A program made the translations under genes and the position numbers. The notes beneath the pieces were generated by a model. It was given only the letters and a program-made list of their open reading frames with translations, was not told the origin of the DNA and did not search any database. This document shows positions 14,101 to 28,875 of a DNA stretch of 64,000 bases, in pieces. This DNA comes from Biscogniauxia marginata. Taxonomy: Eukaryota; Ascomycota; Sordariomycetes; Xylariales; Xylariaceae. The DNA is taken from NCBI GenBank assembly GCA_022695795.1, contig MU404063.1, forward strand, positions 639,682 to 703,681, given 5' to 3'. Position 1 is the first letter of the stretch. Each line of letters opens with the position of its first letter.

Positions 14101-14214
14101 TTTTTTTCTTGTTACTTTTTAGTTTTAAGGGGCATGTTTATCTTGGGACGGTTTGACTAAGAGTCCCTTCTTTTCTTGAACTAATATCAAGCATTGATTA
14201 AAGAGCTATTAAAA

Positions 14215-14619
14215 TGTAACGAACCTCCTTATATATTCTTAGTTAGTTGACTTTATAGGTGAGTACGTATTAGGTTTTTTTAATTTAAAGGTAATAATGG
14301 GTTGAGATTAATTTAGGTATTTTATAATAATTGTTCGTTAAAGAGGTTTTAAGGTACTCTCATTATAATATTAAAGAGTGACTATAGTTTTAGATTAATA
14401 GTTAAAGAACAAGAGACTAATTACACAAGGAAATTCCAATTTATTTATACTCGTCCTTCCTTTTATACAATTAATTGAATAGTTGAATCGTAAGTTGCCC
14501 CACTCATTATTCACATATTTAGTAAATAGTTGAATCGTGGGTTGCCTCACCTACTATTCACCTATTCGATGGGGTTACGTGCGTGGCACGCGTTTCCCTA
14601 TTTTAGGAGTCTCGTAACA
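14215..14619 (-). repeat. 5' LTR of element A (405 bp)
   Basis: It starts TGTAACGAACC and ends GTCTCGTAACA, followed by the TSD CGTTT. It carries GTGCGTGGCACGCG in U3. Inside it the minus strand begins TTTTAATAGCTC; a TGG primer-binding start could have been mutated to TAA here. Confidence 0.95.
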
Positions 14620-14959
14620 CGTTTATCTTTAGTCGTTTCTTTTTATTTTTGTTTAGAAGTTTATATATAACCTCATTAATTACAATTTCCTTTAATTGTT
14701 AAAAAGCCTATTTAGCTTCTTTAGTGAAATAAAAAGCCTTTTTTGTTTTCGCTAGGGTAATTAATTCCGTTAATGGTTTAGCGATACGTTCGAAATCCTT
14801 AATAAATTATTTAATATAATTAATAAAGCCAAGAAATGCGCGTATATTTATAACACTCTTGGGTTTTAGCTAATCCTTGATTATTACTATTTTCTCTTTT
14901 TAAATGTAAATTTCTTTTAAACTTATTATAAATCTTAAATAGTTTAGTTTTTTAATATA

Positions 14960-15169
14960 CTATTTATTTTTAGTTAAATAAATAAATAGGTTTACTTTTT
15001 TTAGGGCTTTTAATATTTGTTTTATATGTTTTTTATATTCTTTCTCGCTTTTTAAGTAAATTAATATATCGTTTAAATAAACAAATACAAATTTATCTAG
15101 AAACTTGCGGAGGATCGTTATAATTATGTGTTGAAATGTAGTAGATACGTTAATAAGTCCAAACGGCAT
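14960..15169 (-). pseudogene. reverse transcriptase fragment of element B
   Basis: An open stretch of 69 codons on the minus strand covering MPFGL, TFQHIII, the active-site block YLNDILIY (normally YLDDI; Asp to Asn is a one-base change) and the following helix. This is the Ty3/gypsy reverse transcriptase palm. It is a fragment of the broken pol of element B, left open by chance, and not a gene of its own. Confidence 0.85.
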
Positions 15170-18100
15170 AACCTTATACTTATAATATTTATATATTATT
15201 CGGAATATAGTATATTATTTGTGTTTTTTGGTTATTTTAATTATATAATATCCATCGCGAAGGTTTAATATTATAAAGATTTAAGCTTTATTAATTTGTC
15301 TTTTTATAAGTTTTATTAATAATAATAAGTATTCGTTTTTCTTGGTTATTTTATTAAAGTGTTAGTAGTTAATTACTTATCGCTATACTAGGTTTCCTTT
15401 TTTATTAATATGTTATTTCTCGTTTTTATTGATTTTAAGTACCATAATTACCGGGTATTTTAACGAGGACTTTAATTCTTAAATATATTCTTTATTAATA
15501 TCTTTTTAAATTCCTTTTTATAGTGCTTTTTATTTTTCTTGATTTATAAGATATATTAGGAATAATTTTAACTATTTTCTTTCCTTAAAATGGATTTAGT
15601 AATCCTATTAACTATGTTTTAATAATTCTTTTTTTATTTTGTCTTTAAATAATTTATAAAAACGGAGGTACTTATATAGTACTCTTTTCGTTAAATTTTT
15701 AAGCTTGGTTACTTAAATTATATAAGCAATATATTTCGTTTTTATATTTGTTTTTTTAAAGTTATTTACGATACTTATTTCGTAACTCGTAATAGTTAAC
15801 TCCTTTTATTTTTAATTTTAATAAAGTATGTTTATCTCGAAATTTATTTGTAAATTACTTTTTTTAAGTTAATTCATTTTTAGTATTATATCGTGACTTA
15901 ATATATATATAATATTAAAAATGACTTGCTCGAGATGTCTTTAAATAGTTATCAAGAAAGGGATTATCTCTTTTAACACTTTATTATTCTTATAACTAGA
16001 TATATATCCTTCGAAGTTCCGTAATTAATATGAATTTTATTTATATATTTATAATATTTTGTTTTTTTAAGTTATCTTAATTAAGATATAACTTTTATTT
16101 ATTCTTGAGTTTATAAAGGCTTTATATTTCCTTTTATTATACTTAACTTTAGTTATAATAGTATTATTAAGTCTCGATTAAACTTTATATAAGGACTTAT
16201 TATTTATGGCTTCTCGCTGCCTTACTAGCGAGAGCTTTTACCGTTTTTTGGTTTTTCACGCTTTTTCTTTTTTAGGTTTTTTTAAGTTGTTATAACCTAG
16301 ATATTCTTTTACTTTTAGGCTTTTATAAGAGCGTGTTTCTAGTAATCATTATTTAAACAGTTTTTTTAATTATTTTTCACGTAATAAAGGGTAAAAGGTT
16401 TATTCTTTATATGAAACCTTATATATTAAAACTTTAATTCTTTTTCAAGGGCCCTTTTATAACTTAAGTTTGTTTTTTTGTTAACTCGAAATTTCTTAAG
16501 GTTTTAAATTATTTTCAAATAAAGTATATAATTCTTGAATTTATTTATTAGAGGTAATTTAATGTTTTTTTATAGGTTTATATTAATTTCTAGAAATTTT
16601 CCCTTTTTTTAAGGTATATTTTAACGATTTATTTATAGCTTAGTTTAGTTATATATATTTTTGCTTATTATTTTATTAAGTATTTTTTTATTAAGCTAAA
16701 TAAACTAGTGTTATACTTAACTCGTTTTTCGAGTTATTATGAAAGATATAATTCCTTTTATAATTCTTATAACTCGTTTTTAACTTCGTCTTTTTCGAAA
16801 CCCGCTTTAAGCAAGTCGTGTACGTCGTATAATACTAAGGTGTAATATATATAACTTTTAATAATTGTTTCGTTGTTTTTTTCGGAACTTAGGTGAAAAT
16901 AATATGCTTTAAAGTAATGTGGCTATCGTGGGACGTTGTTATAAATATATTTATTTTTTTTCGTGTTATTATTTTCTAGTTTTTAAAAATAATAACCGGC
17001 TTTATCCTTAAAATTTTTATGTATTTAATAGGCGTCGTTAGTATAAAAGCTTTAATAAACATCGTAATTATTATTTATATAAAACCTCTAGTTTAAGTTA
17101 TTATGTTGGCTTTTTCCTTAATAGGTTTTATACTTATCATCGTTATAATAGCTTTAATGTAGTTTATTATGGTTTAACTTAATTTTTAAGTCGTATTTTA
17201 GTTTATAGTTATTATATTTATATAATAGTTCGTTTTCGTTATATCCTTGTTTAGCTTGTTTTAATATAAGATATTTTAGATATAAATAGTTATCCTTTAA
17301 ATAGTTTTTACGGTTAACTTAATGATATTTATAAATTTCTTTTATAAGGACTTCTTTATTTTTTTCTACCTTAATAGTGGTAATAATAAACACTTGGTTT
17401 ACCTCTTTATTATTTTCGAAATAAACTCTTACTTTAAAAGTTTTTTTCTTGGGTTAAGGAATTTTTCTTGTTTTTAGTTCTTGTTTTTTAGGACTTTAGC
17501 ACTTGTTTTTATAATGTCTTTTTTTTTGTAATTAAAACACTTAATGGTTAACTTATCTCGTTTCTTTTACTCCTTTTAAGTAATGTTAATTTTAATGGGG
17601 TTTAACTTGGTTTTAGTGTCTTTCTTAGTTTCGGTACCGCTTTTGTGATTTCCTTTTTTTAATTAATCGTTATTCCTTTGTTATATTGTTTTTTTCTTTT
17701 TAAGGTATTATTTGAAGTTTTTGTTATTAATGGTAATTGCTATTATAACGTAGTTATTGAACTTTCTTGGGTTCCTTTTTTTATATAGGTTTATTTTGTA
17801 TAGTTTATTCTTTATATGGTTTTTTAGTTCTTAATAAAATAAGTAGTATAAGCTCTTGATAAGTAGTTATAACTAGCTTATGAGTTTTTTGAATTTAATA
17901 GCGTAATTTAAAGCTTTTTTGTTTTGTTGTAATTTGTGAAGTCGAGCTTTGGCTTGTTATTTGAGGATTAGATTGTTAAATATAGACTTAAGTTGTTTTT
18001 TAAACTCTTTATAATCCTTGAAAACCTTTTTTATGTCTTTTTGAGCGTTTAATCCGTTTTCTAGATGATTTTTTAACACTGGTTAAAACCAGGTTAAAGC

Positions 18101-18685
18101 AGTTTTGATAAGGAGTTAAAATACCGTGAAAACCTTTTATTCTTTAGTGATAATCGTTTCGTAATAAAATTATAAGTAGGTTCCGGCTTGGATTAAAAAT
18201 CCCTTTAAATCGCTTAATTTATTATATTTACTAGGTGTAATTAATTTAAAACCTTTTATATCGAGGGTTGTTATATTGTTTTTGTCGTTTAAGTTGTTAA
18301 GGTCGTTATTATTTAAAGGTGGTTTTAGTTGTTTATCTCTAGGAAGTAAAGGTTATTTTATTTATTTATTTTCTTTTTTAGGTGTTTTTTCTTTTTCTTT
18401 TTCTTCTTTTTTAAATGATTTTTCTTATTAAGCTTTTAAGGTGTCCTCTTATAACTTTTTTTAACTATAATTATAATTAATTTTTATATTGGTTTTTTTG
18501 AACCTTTTTGTTATACCGTAAAAGAATTCAAAGCTTTCGTTTAAGAGCTTATTAATTATTGTTTTCTTACTTGTTTTTTTTCTTGTTGCCTTTTAGTTTT
18601 AAGGGGCATATTTGTTTTAAGACGATTCGACTAAAAATCCCTTCTTTTAAATTAATATTAAGCATTAATTAAAGAGTTATTAAAA

Positions 18686-19072
18686 TATAACGAACCTTTT
18701 TATAGATTTTTAGTTAATTAACTTTATAAATAAGTACGTATTAGGTTTTCTTAATTTAAAAGTAATAATGAATTAAAATTAGTTTAAGTGATTTATAATG
18801 TTTTGTTTGTTAAAGAGGTTTTTAAAGTATTCTTATTATAATGTTAAAAAGTGATTATAATTTTAGATTAATAACTAAAAAACTAAAATAAATAACTAAA
18901 TACGTAGGAAATTCTAATTTACTTATATTTCATCTTTTATAGGGAGTTATACTTATATTCTCTTAAATTCTCAAGAGAATAACAGAGAATCTTGGCATTC
19001 TCCCTTTTGGAGTCATGTGACCTTAAATCACATAACCACTTTAATTCCTTTTACCCTTATTAAGTCGTAACA
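18686..19072 (-). repeat. 5' LTR of element B (387 bp)
   Basis: It runs from TATAACGAACC to AAGTCGTAACA, followed by the TSD AGGTT. U3 has GAGAATAACAGAGAATCTTG once, and an AGTCATGTGACC box. Confidence 0.92.
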
Positions 19073-22000
19073 AGGTTCTTATAATATCTTAGCTCCTCGT
19101 CGAAACTGCCTTAACCTGGTTTTAACTAGTGTTAAAAAATCATTTAGAAAATGGATTAAACGCCTAAAAAGACACAAAAAAGGTCTTTAAAGATTATAAA
19201 GAATTTAAAAAATAATTTAGGTCTATGTTTGGTAATTTAATCCTTAAGTAATAAGCCGAAACTCGATTTTATAAACTATAATAAGACAAAAAAGCTTTAA
19301 ATTACGCTATTAAGTTTAAAAAACTCGTAAGCTAATCATAACTACTTATTAAGAGTTTATATTACTTATTTTATTAAAAACTAAAAATTTATATAAAAAA
19401 TAAACTATATAAAATAAACCTATATAAAAAAAAGAACTTAAGAAAGTTTAATAACTACGTTATAATAGCAATTATTATTAATAATGAAAACTTTAAACGG
19501 TACCTTAAAAAGAAAAAAACAGTATAACGAAAGAATAACAATTAACTAAAAAGAGGAAATTATAAAAGTGATACTAGGACTAAAAAAGGCATTAAAACCA
19601 AGTTAAACCCCATTAAAATTAACGTTACTTAAAAAGAATAAAAGAAACGAAATAAATTAACCATTAAGTGTTTTAATTATAAAAAGAAAAGACATTACAA
19701 AAACGAGTGCCGAAATCCTAAAAAACAGGAACTAAAAACAGGAGGAATTCCTTAACTCGAGAAAAAAACCTTTAAAATAAAGGTTTATTTCGAAAATAAT
19801 AAAGAGATAAACTAAGTGTTTATTATTACCACTATTAAAGCAGAAAAAATAAAAAGGTCCTTATAAAAGAAATCTATAAATATTATTAAGTTAACTATAA
19901 AGACTATTTAAAGGATAACTATTTATACCTAGAATATTTTATATTAAAACAAGCCAAATAAAGATATAATAAAAACGAATTACCGTATAAATATAATAAC
20001 TATAAACTAAGATACGACTTAAAAATTAAATTAAACCATAATAAGCTATATTAAAGCCATTATAACGACGATAAGTATAAAACCTATTAAGGAAAAAGCC
20101 AGCATTACAGCTTAAACCGGAGGTTTTATATAAATAATAATTGCGATGTTTATTAAAGCTTAAAAGAATATATATCGTTATATTAAAGCTTTTATATTAA
20201 CGACGCTTGTTAAGTACATAAAAGTTTTAAGGATAAAGCCGGTTATTATCCTTAAAAACTAGAAAGTAATAACACGAAAAAAAATAAATATATTTATGAT
20301 AACGTCCCACAATAGCTATATTATTTTAAAGTATGTTATTTTCACTTAAGTTCCGAAAAAAGCAACGAAGTAATTGCTAAAAATTATATATATTACATCT
20401 TAATATTATACGACGTATACGACTTACTCAAAGTGGGTTTCGAAAAAGACGAAATTAAGGACGAATTATAAGAATTATAAAAGGGATTACATTTTCTATA
20501 ATGGCTTAAAAAGCGAGCTAAATATAACACTAGTTTATTCGGCTTAATAAAAAAGCACTTAATAAAACAATAAATAAAAATACGTATAATTAAACTAAGC
20601 TATAAACAAATCGTTAAAATATACCTTAAAAAAAAGGGAAAGTTTTTAGAAATCAATATAAACTTATAAAGAAACATCGAATTACCCTTAATAAATAAAC
20701 TTAAGAATTATATACTTTATTTAAAAATAATCTAAAACCTTAAGAAATTTCGAGTTAATAAAAAAACAAACTTAGGTTATAAAAGGGCCCTCGAAAAAGA
20801 ATTAAAGTTTTAATATACAAGGTTTTATATAAAAAATAAACCTCTTACCCCTTACTATATAAAAGATAATTAAAGAAACTATCTAAATAATAATTACTAA
20901 AAACACGCTCCTATAAAAGCCCAAGAATAAAAAGACATTTAGGTTATAACAACTTAAAGAAACTAAAAGAAAAAGCGTAGAAAACCAAAAAACGGTAAAG
21001 GCTCTCGCTAGTAAGGCAACGAGAAGCTATAAACAATAAATCCTTATATAAAATCTAGTCGAGACTTAATAATACTATTATAACTAAAGTTAAGTATAAT
21101 AAAAGGAAGTATAAAGCCTTTATAAACTTAAGAATAAATAAAAGTTATATCTTAATTAAGATAACTTAAAAAAACAAAATACTATAAATATATAAATAAA
21201 GTTTATATTAACTACGGAATTTTAAAGGATATATATCTAGTTACGAGAATGATAAAGTGTTAAAAGAGATAGTCCCTCTCTCGGTAACTATTTAAAAACA
21301 TCTCAAACAAGTTATTTTTAATATTATATATATATTAAGTCACGATATAATACTAAAAATGAATTAACTTAAAAAAAGTAATTTACAAATAAATTTCGAG
21401 ATAAACATACTTTATTAAAATTAAAAATAAAAGGAGTTAACTATTACGAGTTACGAAATAAGTACCGCAAATAACTTTAAAGAAATAAATATAAAAACGA
21501 AATATATCGCCTATATAATTCGAGTAATTAAGCTTAAAAATCTAACGAAAAAAGTACTACGTAAGTACCTCCGTTTCCACAAATTATTTAAAAACAAGAT
21601 AAAAAAAGAATTACTAAAACATAGCTAATAAAATCACTAAATTCACTTTAAAAAAAGAAAACAACTAAAACTATTCTTAATATATCTTATAAATCAAGAA
21701 AAATAAAAAGCATTATAAAAAGGAATTTAAAAGGATCTTAATAAAGAATATATTCAAGAATTAAAGTCCTTATTAAGATACCCGGCAATTATAATACTTA
21801 AAGTCGATAAAAACGGGAAATAACATATTAATAAAAAAGAAAACCTAGTATAACGTCGAGTAATTAATTATCGACATTTTAATAAAATAACCAAGAAAAA
21901 CGGATACTCGTTATTATTAATAAAACTTATAAAAAAACAAATTAATAAAGCTTAAATCTTTATAGTATTAAATCTTCGCGATAAATATTATATAATTAAA

Positions 22001-24040
22001 ATGACTAAAAAATATAAATAGTATATCGCATTTCGAACGATATATAGATATTATAAGTATAAAGTTATGCCGTTTAAACTTATTAACGTATTTGTTATAT
22101 TTTAATATATAATTATAACGATTCTTCGTAAGTTTCTAGATAAATTTGTATTTATTTATTTAAACGATATATTAATTTATTTAAAAAGCGAGAAGAAACA
22201 TAAAGAATATATAGAACAAATGTTAAAAGCCCTGGAAAAAGCAAACCTACTCGTTTATTCGACTAAAAGTAAATGGCATGTCAAAAAACTAGATTATTTA
22301 AGGTTTATAATAAGTCCAGGAAAAATCCGCATTTAAAAAGGGAAAATAGTAACAATTAAGGATTAATTAAAACCTAAAAATGTTATAAATGTACACGCAT
22401 TTCTTGGTTTTATTAATTACGTTAAATAACTTATTAAGGATTTCGGGCGGATTATTAAACTATTAACGAAATTAACTATTTTAATAAAAACAAAAAAAGC
22501 TTTTTATTTCATTAAAGAAGCTAAATAGGCTTTTTAGTAACTAAAAAAAGTTATAACTAGTGAGGTTATATATAAACTTTTAAATAAAAATAAGAAGAAA
22601 CGACTAAGGATAAACGCCTTAAATTTCGCTATTAAAGCAGTTTTAAAGTAACTAGAAAACAATAAAAAATGGTACTTAGTCGCGTACCTATTTAAAGCAT
22701 TATATAGTGTTAAACTAAATTATTAAATCTATAATAAAGAACTATTAATAGTAATTAAAACGCTAAAAAATAAGAATTATAGCTTAATAAAACTAAGGAA
22801 CCTATTAATATCTATTTAAACTATAAAAACCTTATACGATTTATAACAATATAAACGCTTAATTAAAGATATAAACGTTAAATGATTTTCCTGTTTAAAT
22901 TCAATTTTAAAATCTAGCATATTAAGGAAAAGGAAAATATTTAAGCGGATTTTCTTAGTAAAAAAGGAGATTATAAATCAAAAATCAATAAAAGAGATGT
23001 CTAGATGTTTAAACAACAAAATGACGAATTAATTATATTAGCTTATATACAAATTAACATAAGAAACTAAAAACAACATTTCAAGGAAAATTATAGTTAA
23101 AAAGAAAAATAATTATAGTTTTAACAAGGATCTAGCGATAAACTTCTTTTATATAAAGAAAAGATATACGTATTAAAACGAATATAGAACGAATTTGTTA
23201 AAAAATTCCACGAACATCCTCTACACGGTTACTAAGGAATTTTTAAAACAATAAAACGACTTTAAAAAGAATTTAACTTCCTAGAAATGCGAAAAACAGT
23301 TAAAAGAATTATAAAAAATTATAACGTTTATAATAAAGCTAAAGCATCACGATATAAACCATACGGACTATTATAGTTAACTTAAATACTTAATAAAGCG
23401 TGGCATATAATTATATGGGATTTCGTAGTAAAACTCTTAAAGTTAAAAGATCTCACTATAAAAGTGTCTTATAACAATATATAAGTAATCGTTAATAAAC
23501 TCACGAAATATGCCTACTTTTTACCGTTTAATAAATTAAGTATAACAAAATAACTAGCTTTTAATTTTTTAAAGAAATATGTTAATAAACATAAATTATT
23601 AAAATACATTATTTCAAATAAAAACAAGTTATTTACTTCAAATTTTTAAATAAACCTAATAAAACAAATAGAAATTAAATAAAAGTTATTTATAATATAT
23701 TATCTTTAAATAAACGAATAAATAAAAAGACTAAATTAAATAATAAAATAATATTTATAAAGCTATATTAACTAAAAAATAAATAATTAAGTAAAATTAC
23801 TACTAATAACCTAAATAATATATAATATTTCGATTAACGAGGACATAAAAATGTCATTATACAAGGCAATATACAAGTAGAAAGCGGAAATTTAAAAACA
23901 ATCGATTAAACTTATAAAAACATTAAAAGTCGAAATAAAGGCCCTAAAAATAGAAATACTATCCGAAAAGGTTTAAGCAGTATAGTAACGGCTACAAAAA
24001 GAATTATAGTTTATTTAAGATAAAATAACAAGGTATTATA
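19073..24040 (+). mobile_element. element D, piece 2 (gag to integrase)
   Basis: Continues the gag interrupted at 3968. Landmarks on plus: gag CCHC knuckle remnant near 19660-19710 (CFNYKKKRHYKNEC-like), protease region near 21000-21300, reverse transcriptase with MPFKL near 22068, RNase H near 22500-22900, and integrase HHCC finger near 23200-23250 (FHEHPLHGY). It stops at TTATA (24036-24040), the target of element C, and the integrase resumes at 31922. Heavily RIP-mutated. Confidence 0.88.
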
Positions 24041-24430
24041 TGTTACGATCCAACTGGATCTACTTACCATTTGCCTTTACGCGTCCGGATTTGGGTTCTT
24101 CCTTCTTCGCTATTATCACGTGATGATAGAACGGCGCTTCGTTGTGCTTTAGGAGCAGGACAGAGCTCACATTGAATAATGGATCTAGATAATTATAAGT
24201 AGAATGGGGTTTCTTTATATAATTAGTCTCGGGTTTTTTAGCTATTAATCTAAGATTATAATCACTTTTTAATATTATAATTAAAAATACCTTAAAACCT
24301 CTTTAACAAATATAACATTATAAATTACTTAAACTAATCTTAATTTATTGTTATTTTTAAATTAAGAAAACCTAATATGTATTTACTTATGAAGTTAGCT
24401 AACTAGGAAGTTATAAGGAGGTTCGTCACA
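24041..24430 (+). repeat. 5' LTR of element C (390 bp)
   Basis: Begins TGTTACGATCCAACTGG and ends GTTCGTCACA. U3 is little mutated and contains ATCACGTGAT; R-U5 is RIP-mutated. It lacks a 33-bp unit that is duplicated in the 3' LTR. Confidence 0.93.
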
Positions 24431-27400
24431 TTTTAATAACTCCTTAATTAGTGCTTGACATTAATTCAAAAGAAGGGATTTTTAATTAAACAATCCCAAG
24501 ATAAGCATGCCCCTTAAAACCAAAGAGTAACAAGAAAAAAAACAAATAAAAAAATAACAATTAACAAGCTCTTAAACGAAAGCTTTAAGTCCTTTTACGG
24601 TATAACTAAAAAGTTCAAAAGAACTAACACAAGAATCCATTATAATTACAACTAAAAAAGAGTCACAAAAGGACATCTTAAAAGCTCAATAAAAAGAATC
24701 ATTTAAGAAAAAAGAAAAGGAGAAAGAAAAAATACCTAAAAAAGAAAACAAATAGGCAAAATAACCCCTATTTCCTAAAGACAAATAACCACTTTTAAAC
24801 AATAATAACCCTAATAACTTAAACGATAAAAATAATATAACAACCCTCGACGTAAAGGGTTTTAAATTAATTACACTTAGTAAATATAATAAGTTAAGCG
24901 ATTTAAAAGGATTTCTAATTTAAGCTAAAACTTATTTATAGTTTTATTATAAAACGATTACCACTAAAGAATAAAAGGTTTTCACGGTATTTTAGCTCCT
25001 CGCCGGAACCGCCTTAACCTGGTTTTAACTAGTGTTAAAAAATTATCTAGAGAACGGATCAAACGCCTAAAAAAACACGAAAAAAGTCTTTAAAAATTAT
25101 AAGGAATTTAAAAAACAACTTAGGTTTATATTTAGTAATCTAATTCTCAAGTAACAAGCCGAAGTTTAACTTTATAAATTATGACAAGATAAAAAGGCTT
25201 TAAATTACGTTATTAAGTTTAAGAAACTTGTAAGCTAGTTATAATTACTTATTAAAAACTTATATTACTTATTTTATTAAGAATTAAAGGATTATATAAA
25301 AAATAAGTTATATAAAATAAATCTATATAAAGAAAGAAACCTAGAAAAGTTTAATAACTACGTTATAATGGTAATTACTATCGATAACGAGAACTTCGAA
25401 CGATACCTTAAAAAGAAAAAGACGGTATAACGAAGAAATGGCGATTAGCTAAAAGGAGGAAATCATAAAAGCGGTGCCGGAACCAAGAAAGGCATTAAAA
25501 CCAAATTAAACCCCATTAAAATCAACGTTATTTAAAAGGAATAAAAAAAACGAGATAAATCAACTATTAAGTGTTTTAACTATAGAAAGAAAAGACATTA
25601 TAAAAACGAGTATCGAAATCTTAAGAAACAAAAACCAAGAATAGGAGAAATTCCTTAACCTGAGAAAAGAGCCGCCGAGACAAGGGTTCAATTCGAAAAT
25701 AACAAAGAAATAAACTAAATATTTATTATCGATATTATCAAAGCAAAGAAGATCGAGGAGGCCTTTATAAAAAAAATTTATAAATATTATTAAATTAACC
25801 GCAAAAACTATTTAGAAGATAACCACTTATATTTAGGATATTTTACATTAAAATAAACCAAATAAAGATATAACGAAGGCGAATTATTATATAAATACGA
25901 TAATTATAAACTAAGATACGACTTAAGGATTAAGTTAAACTATAATAATTTATATTAAAGTTATTATAATAACGACAAATGCGAAACCTACTAAGGAAAA
26001 GGCTAATATAATAGCTTAAATTAGAAGTTTTATATAAATAATAGTTATAAAGTTTATTAAAGCTTAAAAAAACATGTATTATTACATTAAAGCTTTTATA
26101 TTAATGACGCTTATCAAATATATAAAAGTTCTAAAGATAAAGCCGGTTACTATTTTTAAAAACTAGAAAATAATAACACGAAAAAAAATAAGTGTATCTG
26201 CGATAACATCCCACGATGGCCACATTACTTTAAAGCATGTTATCTTTACCTAAGTTCCGAAAAAAGCAACGAAGTAATTGCTAAAGATTATATATATTAC
26301 ACCTTAATACTATGCGACGTACACGACTTACTCAAAGCAGGTTTCGAAAAAGACGAGATTAAAGAAGAATTATAAGAATTATAAAAGGGATTACATCTTC
26401 CATAATAACTTAAAGAACGAACTAAATACGACATTAATCTATTTGGCTTTATAAAAAAATACTTAACAAAATGACAAGTAAAAACACGTATAATTAAACG
26501 GGGCTATAAATAAATCATTAAAACATACCTTAAAAAAAGAGGAAAGCTTTCCGAAATTAATATAAACTTAAAGGGAAACATTAAAATACTTCTAATAAGT
26601 AAACTCAAGGATTATTTATTCTATTTAAGGATAATTTAAAACTTTAAAAAATTCCGAGTTAACAAAATAGACTTGAGTTATAAAAAGGCTCTTGAAAAAG
26701 AATTAAAGTTTTAATATGTAAGGTTTTATATAAAGGATAAACCTTTTACCCCTTATTACGTAAAGGGTAATTAAAGAGATTATTTAAGTAATAATTACTA
26801 GAAACACGCTCCTATAAAAACCCAAGAATAGAAAGACATTTAGGTTATAACAACTAAAAAAAAACCAAAAAAGAAGGGACGTGGAAAACCAAAAAACGGC
26901 AAAGACTCTCGCCAGTAAGGCAGCGAGAAGCTATAAATAATAAATCCTTATATAAAGTCTAGTCGAGACTTAATAATACTATTATAACTAGAGTTAAGTA
27001 TAATAAAAGAAAATATAAAGCCCTAATAAATTCAAGAGCAAATAAAAGCTATATCTCAGCAAAAATAGCTTAAAAAAACAAAATACCATAAATATATAAA
27101 TAAAATCTATATAAACTATAAAACTTTAAAGAAAGTATATTTAGTTACGAGAATAGTAAAGTGCTAAGAAAAATAATTCCTTTCTCGGTAACTATTTAAA
27201 GACATCTTAAATAAGTTATTCTTAATATTATATATATATTAAACCACGATATAATCTTAAGAATGAATTAGCTTAAAAAAAGCAATTTACGAATAAATTT
27301 CGAGATAAATACGTTTTATTAAGATTAAAAACAAAAGGAGTTAACTATTACGGGTTACGAGATAAGTACCGCAAGTGACTCTAGAGAAATAAATGTAAAA

Positions 27401-28875
27401 ACGAAACATATCGCTTATATAATTCGAGTAACCAAGCCTGAAAATCTAACGAAGAAAATACCGCGCAAGTACCTCCGTTTTTATAAACTATTTAAAGATA
27501 AAACAAAAAAAAATTACTAAAACATAACTAATAAAATCATTAAATTTACTTTAAAAAAGGAAAATAACCAAAATTATTCCTAGTGTATCTTATAAATTAA
27601 GAAAAATAAAAAGCATTATAAAAAGGAATTTAAAAGGATCTTAATAAAGAATATATTCGAGAATTAGAATCCTCGTTAAAATACCCAGTAATTATAATAC
27701 CTAAAATCGACAAAAACGGGAAGTAACGTGTTAATAAAGAAGGAAACCTAGTGTAGCGATAAGTAATTAACTATCGACACCTTAATGAAATAACCAAGAA
27801 AAACAAGCACTCGTTACCATTAATGAAACTCATAAAAAGACAAATTAGCAAGGCTTAAATCTTCATAACACTAAACCTTTATAATAAATATTATATAATT
27901 AGAATAATTAAAAGACACGAATAATATATAGCCTTCTAAATAATACATAAACATTATAAATATAAAGTTATGCTATTTAAACTTATTAACGCACTTATTA
28001 CATTTTAACATATAATTATAACAATTCTTTGCAAGTTTCTAAATAAATTTGTATTTGTTTACTTAAACAATATATTAATTTACTTAAAAAAACGAGAAAA
28101 AGCATAAAAAACATATAAAACAAGTGTTAAAAGCCCTAGAAAAAGCAAACCTACTTGTTTATCTAATTAAAAGTAAATAATATATCAAAAAACTAAACTA
28201 TTTAGGGTTTATAATAAGTTTAGAAGAAATCCGCATTTAAAAGGGAAAAATAGCAATAATTAAGGATTAATTAGAACTTAAAAGTGTTATAAACGTACGT
28301 ATATTTCTTGGCTTTATTAACTATGTTAAATAACTCATTAAAGATTTCGGGCGTATCGCTAAACCATTAACGGAACTAACTACCTTAACAAAAACAAAAA
28401 AGGCTTTTTATTTTATTAAAGAAGCTAAACAAGCTTTTTAATAATTAAAAGAAGTTATAACTAGTGAGGTTATATATAAACTTCCAAACAAAAATAAAAA
28501 GAAACAATTAAGAATAAACACCTTAAATTTCGCTATTAAAGTAGTCTTAAAATAACTAAAAAATAATGGGAAATAATACCTAGTCACGTACCTATTTAAA
28601 GCATTATATAGTGCTAAATTAAACTATTAGATTTATAACAAGGAACTATTAGTAGTTATTAAGGCACTAAAGGAATAAGAATTATAACTTAACAGAACTA
28701 AAGAACCTATCGACATTTACTTAAACCATAAGAACCTTATACGATTTATAACAACACAAACGCTTAATTAAAGACATAAGTGTTAAATAATCTTCCTATT
28801 TAAGTTCAATTTTAAAATCTAGTACATCAAGGGGAAAGGAAAATATCTAAATAGATCTTCTCAGTAAAAGGGGAA

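Larger units (their letters stand above)
7119..14619 (-). mobile_element. element A: full-length gypsy element nested in B
   Basis: A complete 7,501-bp minus-strand element with two 405-bp LTRs (7119-7523 and 14215-14619) and a perfect TSD, CGTTT (7114-7118 and 14620-14624). Read on the minus strand: gag with a decayed CCHC knuckle (about 13030-13090, reads CFNYKKKRHYKN), protease, reverse transcriptase (PFGLTNAP motif near 10670, YLNDILIY near 10570), RNase H (about 9950-10250), integrase with HHCC finger near 9500-9560, and a C-terminal tail to about 8200. An antisense ORF follows. Stops created from CAA/CAG interrupt every gene. It interrupts the integrase/RNase H region of B. Confidence 0.95.
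3969..19072 (-). mobile_element. element B: complete minus-strand gypsy element carrying nested element A
   Basis: Both ends are LTRs in minus orientation: the 3' LTR at 3969-4394 and the 5' LTR at 18686-19072. The flanks carry a perfect 5-bp TSD, AGGTT, at 3964-3968 and 19073-19077. Without the nested element A plus its duplicated target (7,506 bp) B is about 7.6 kb, a normal size for this group. Reading the minus strand gives gag (about 18.6-17.5 kb), protease/RT (MPFGL at about 15160), RNase H (14.6-14.8 kb), integrase (7.1-5.9 kb) and an antisense tail ORF (4.6-5.0 kb). All frames are RIP-broken. An assembly gap lies at 5438-5535. Confidence 0.93.
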
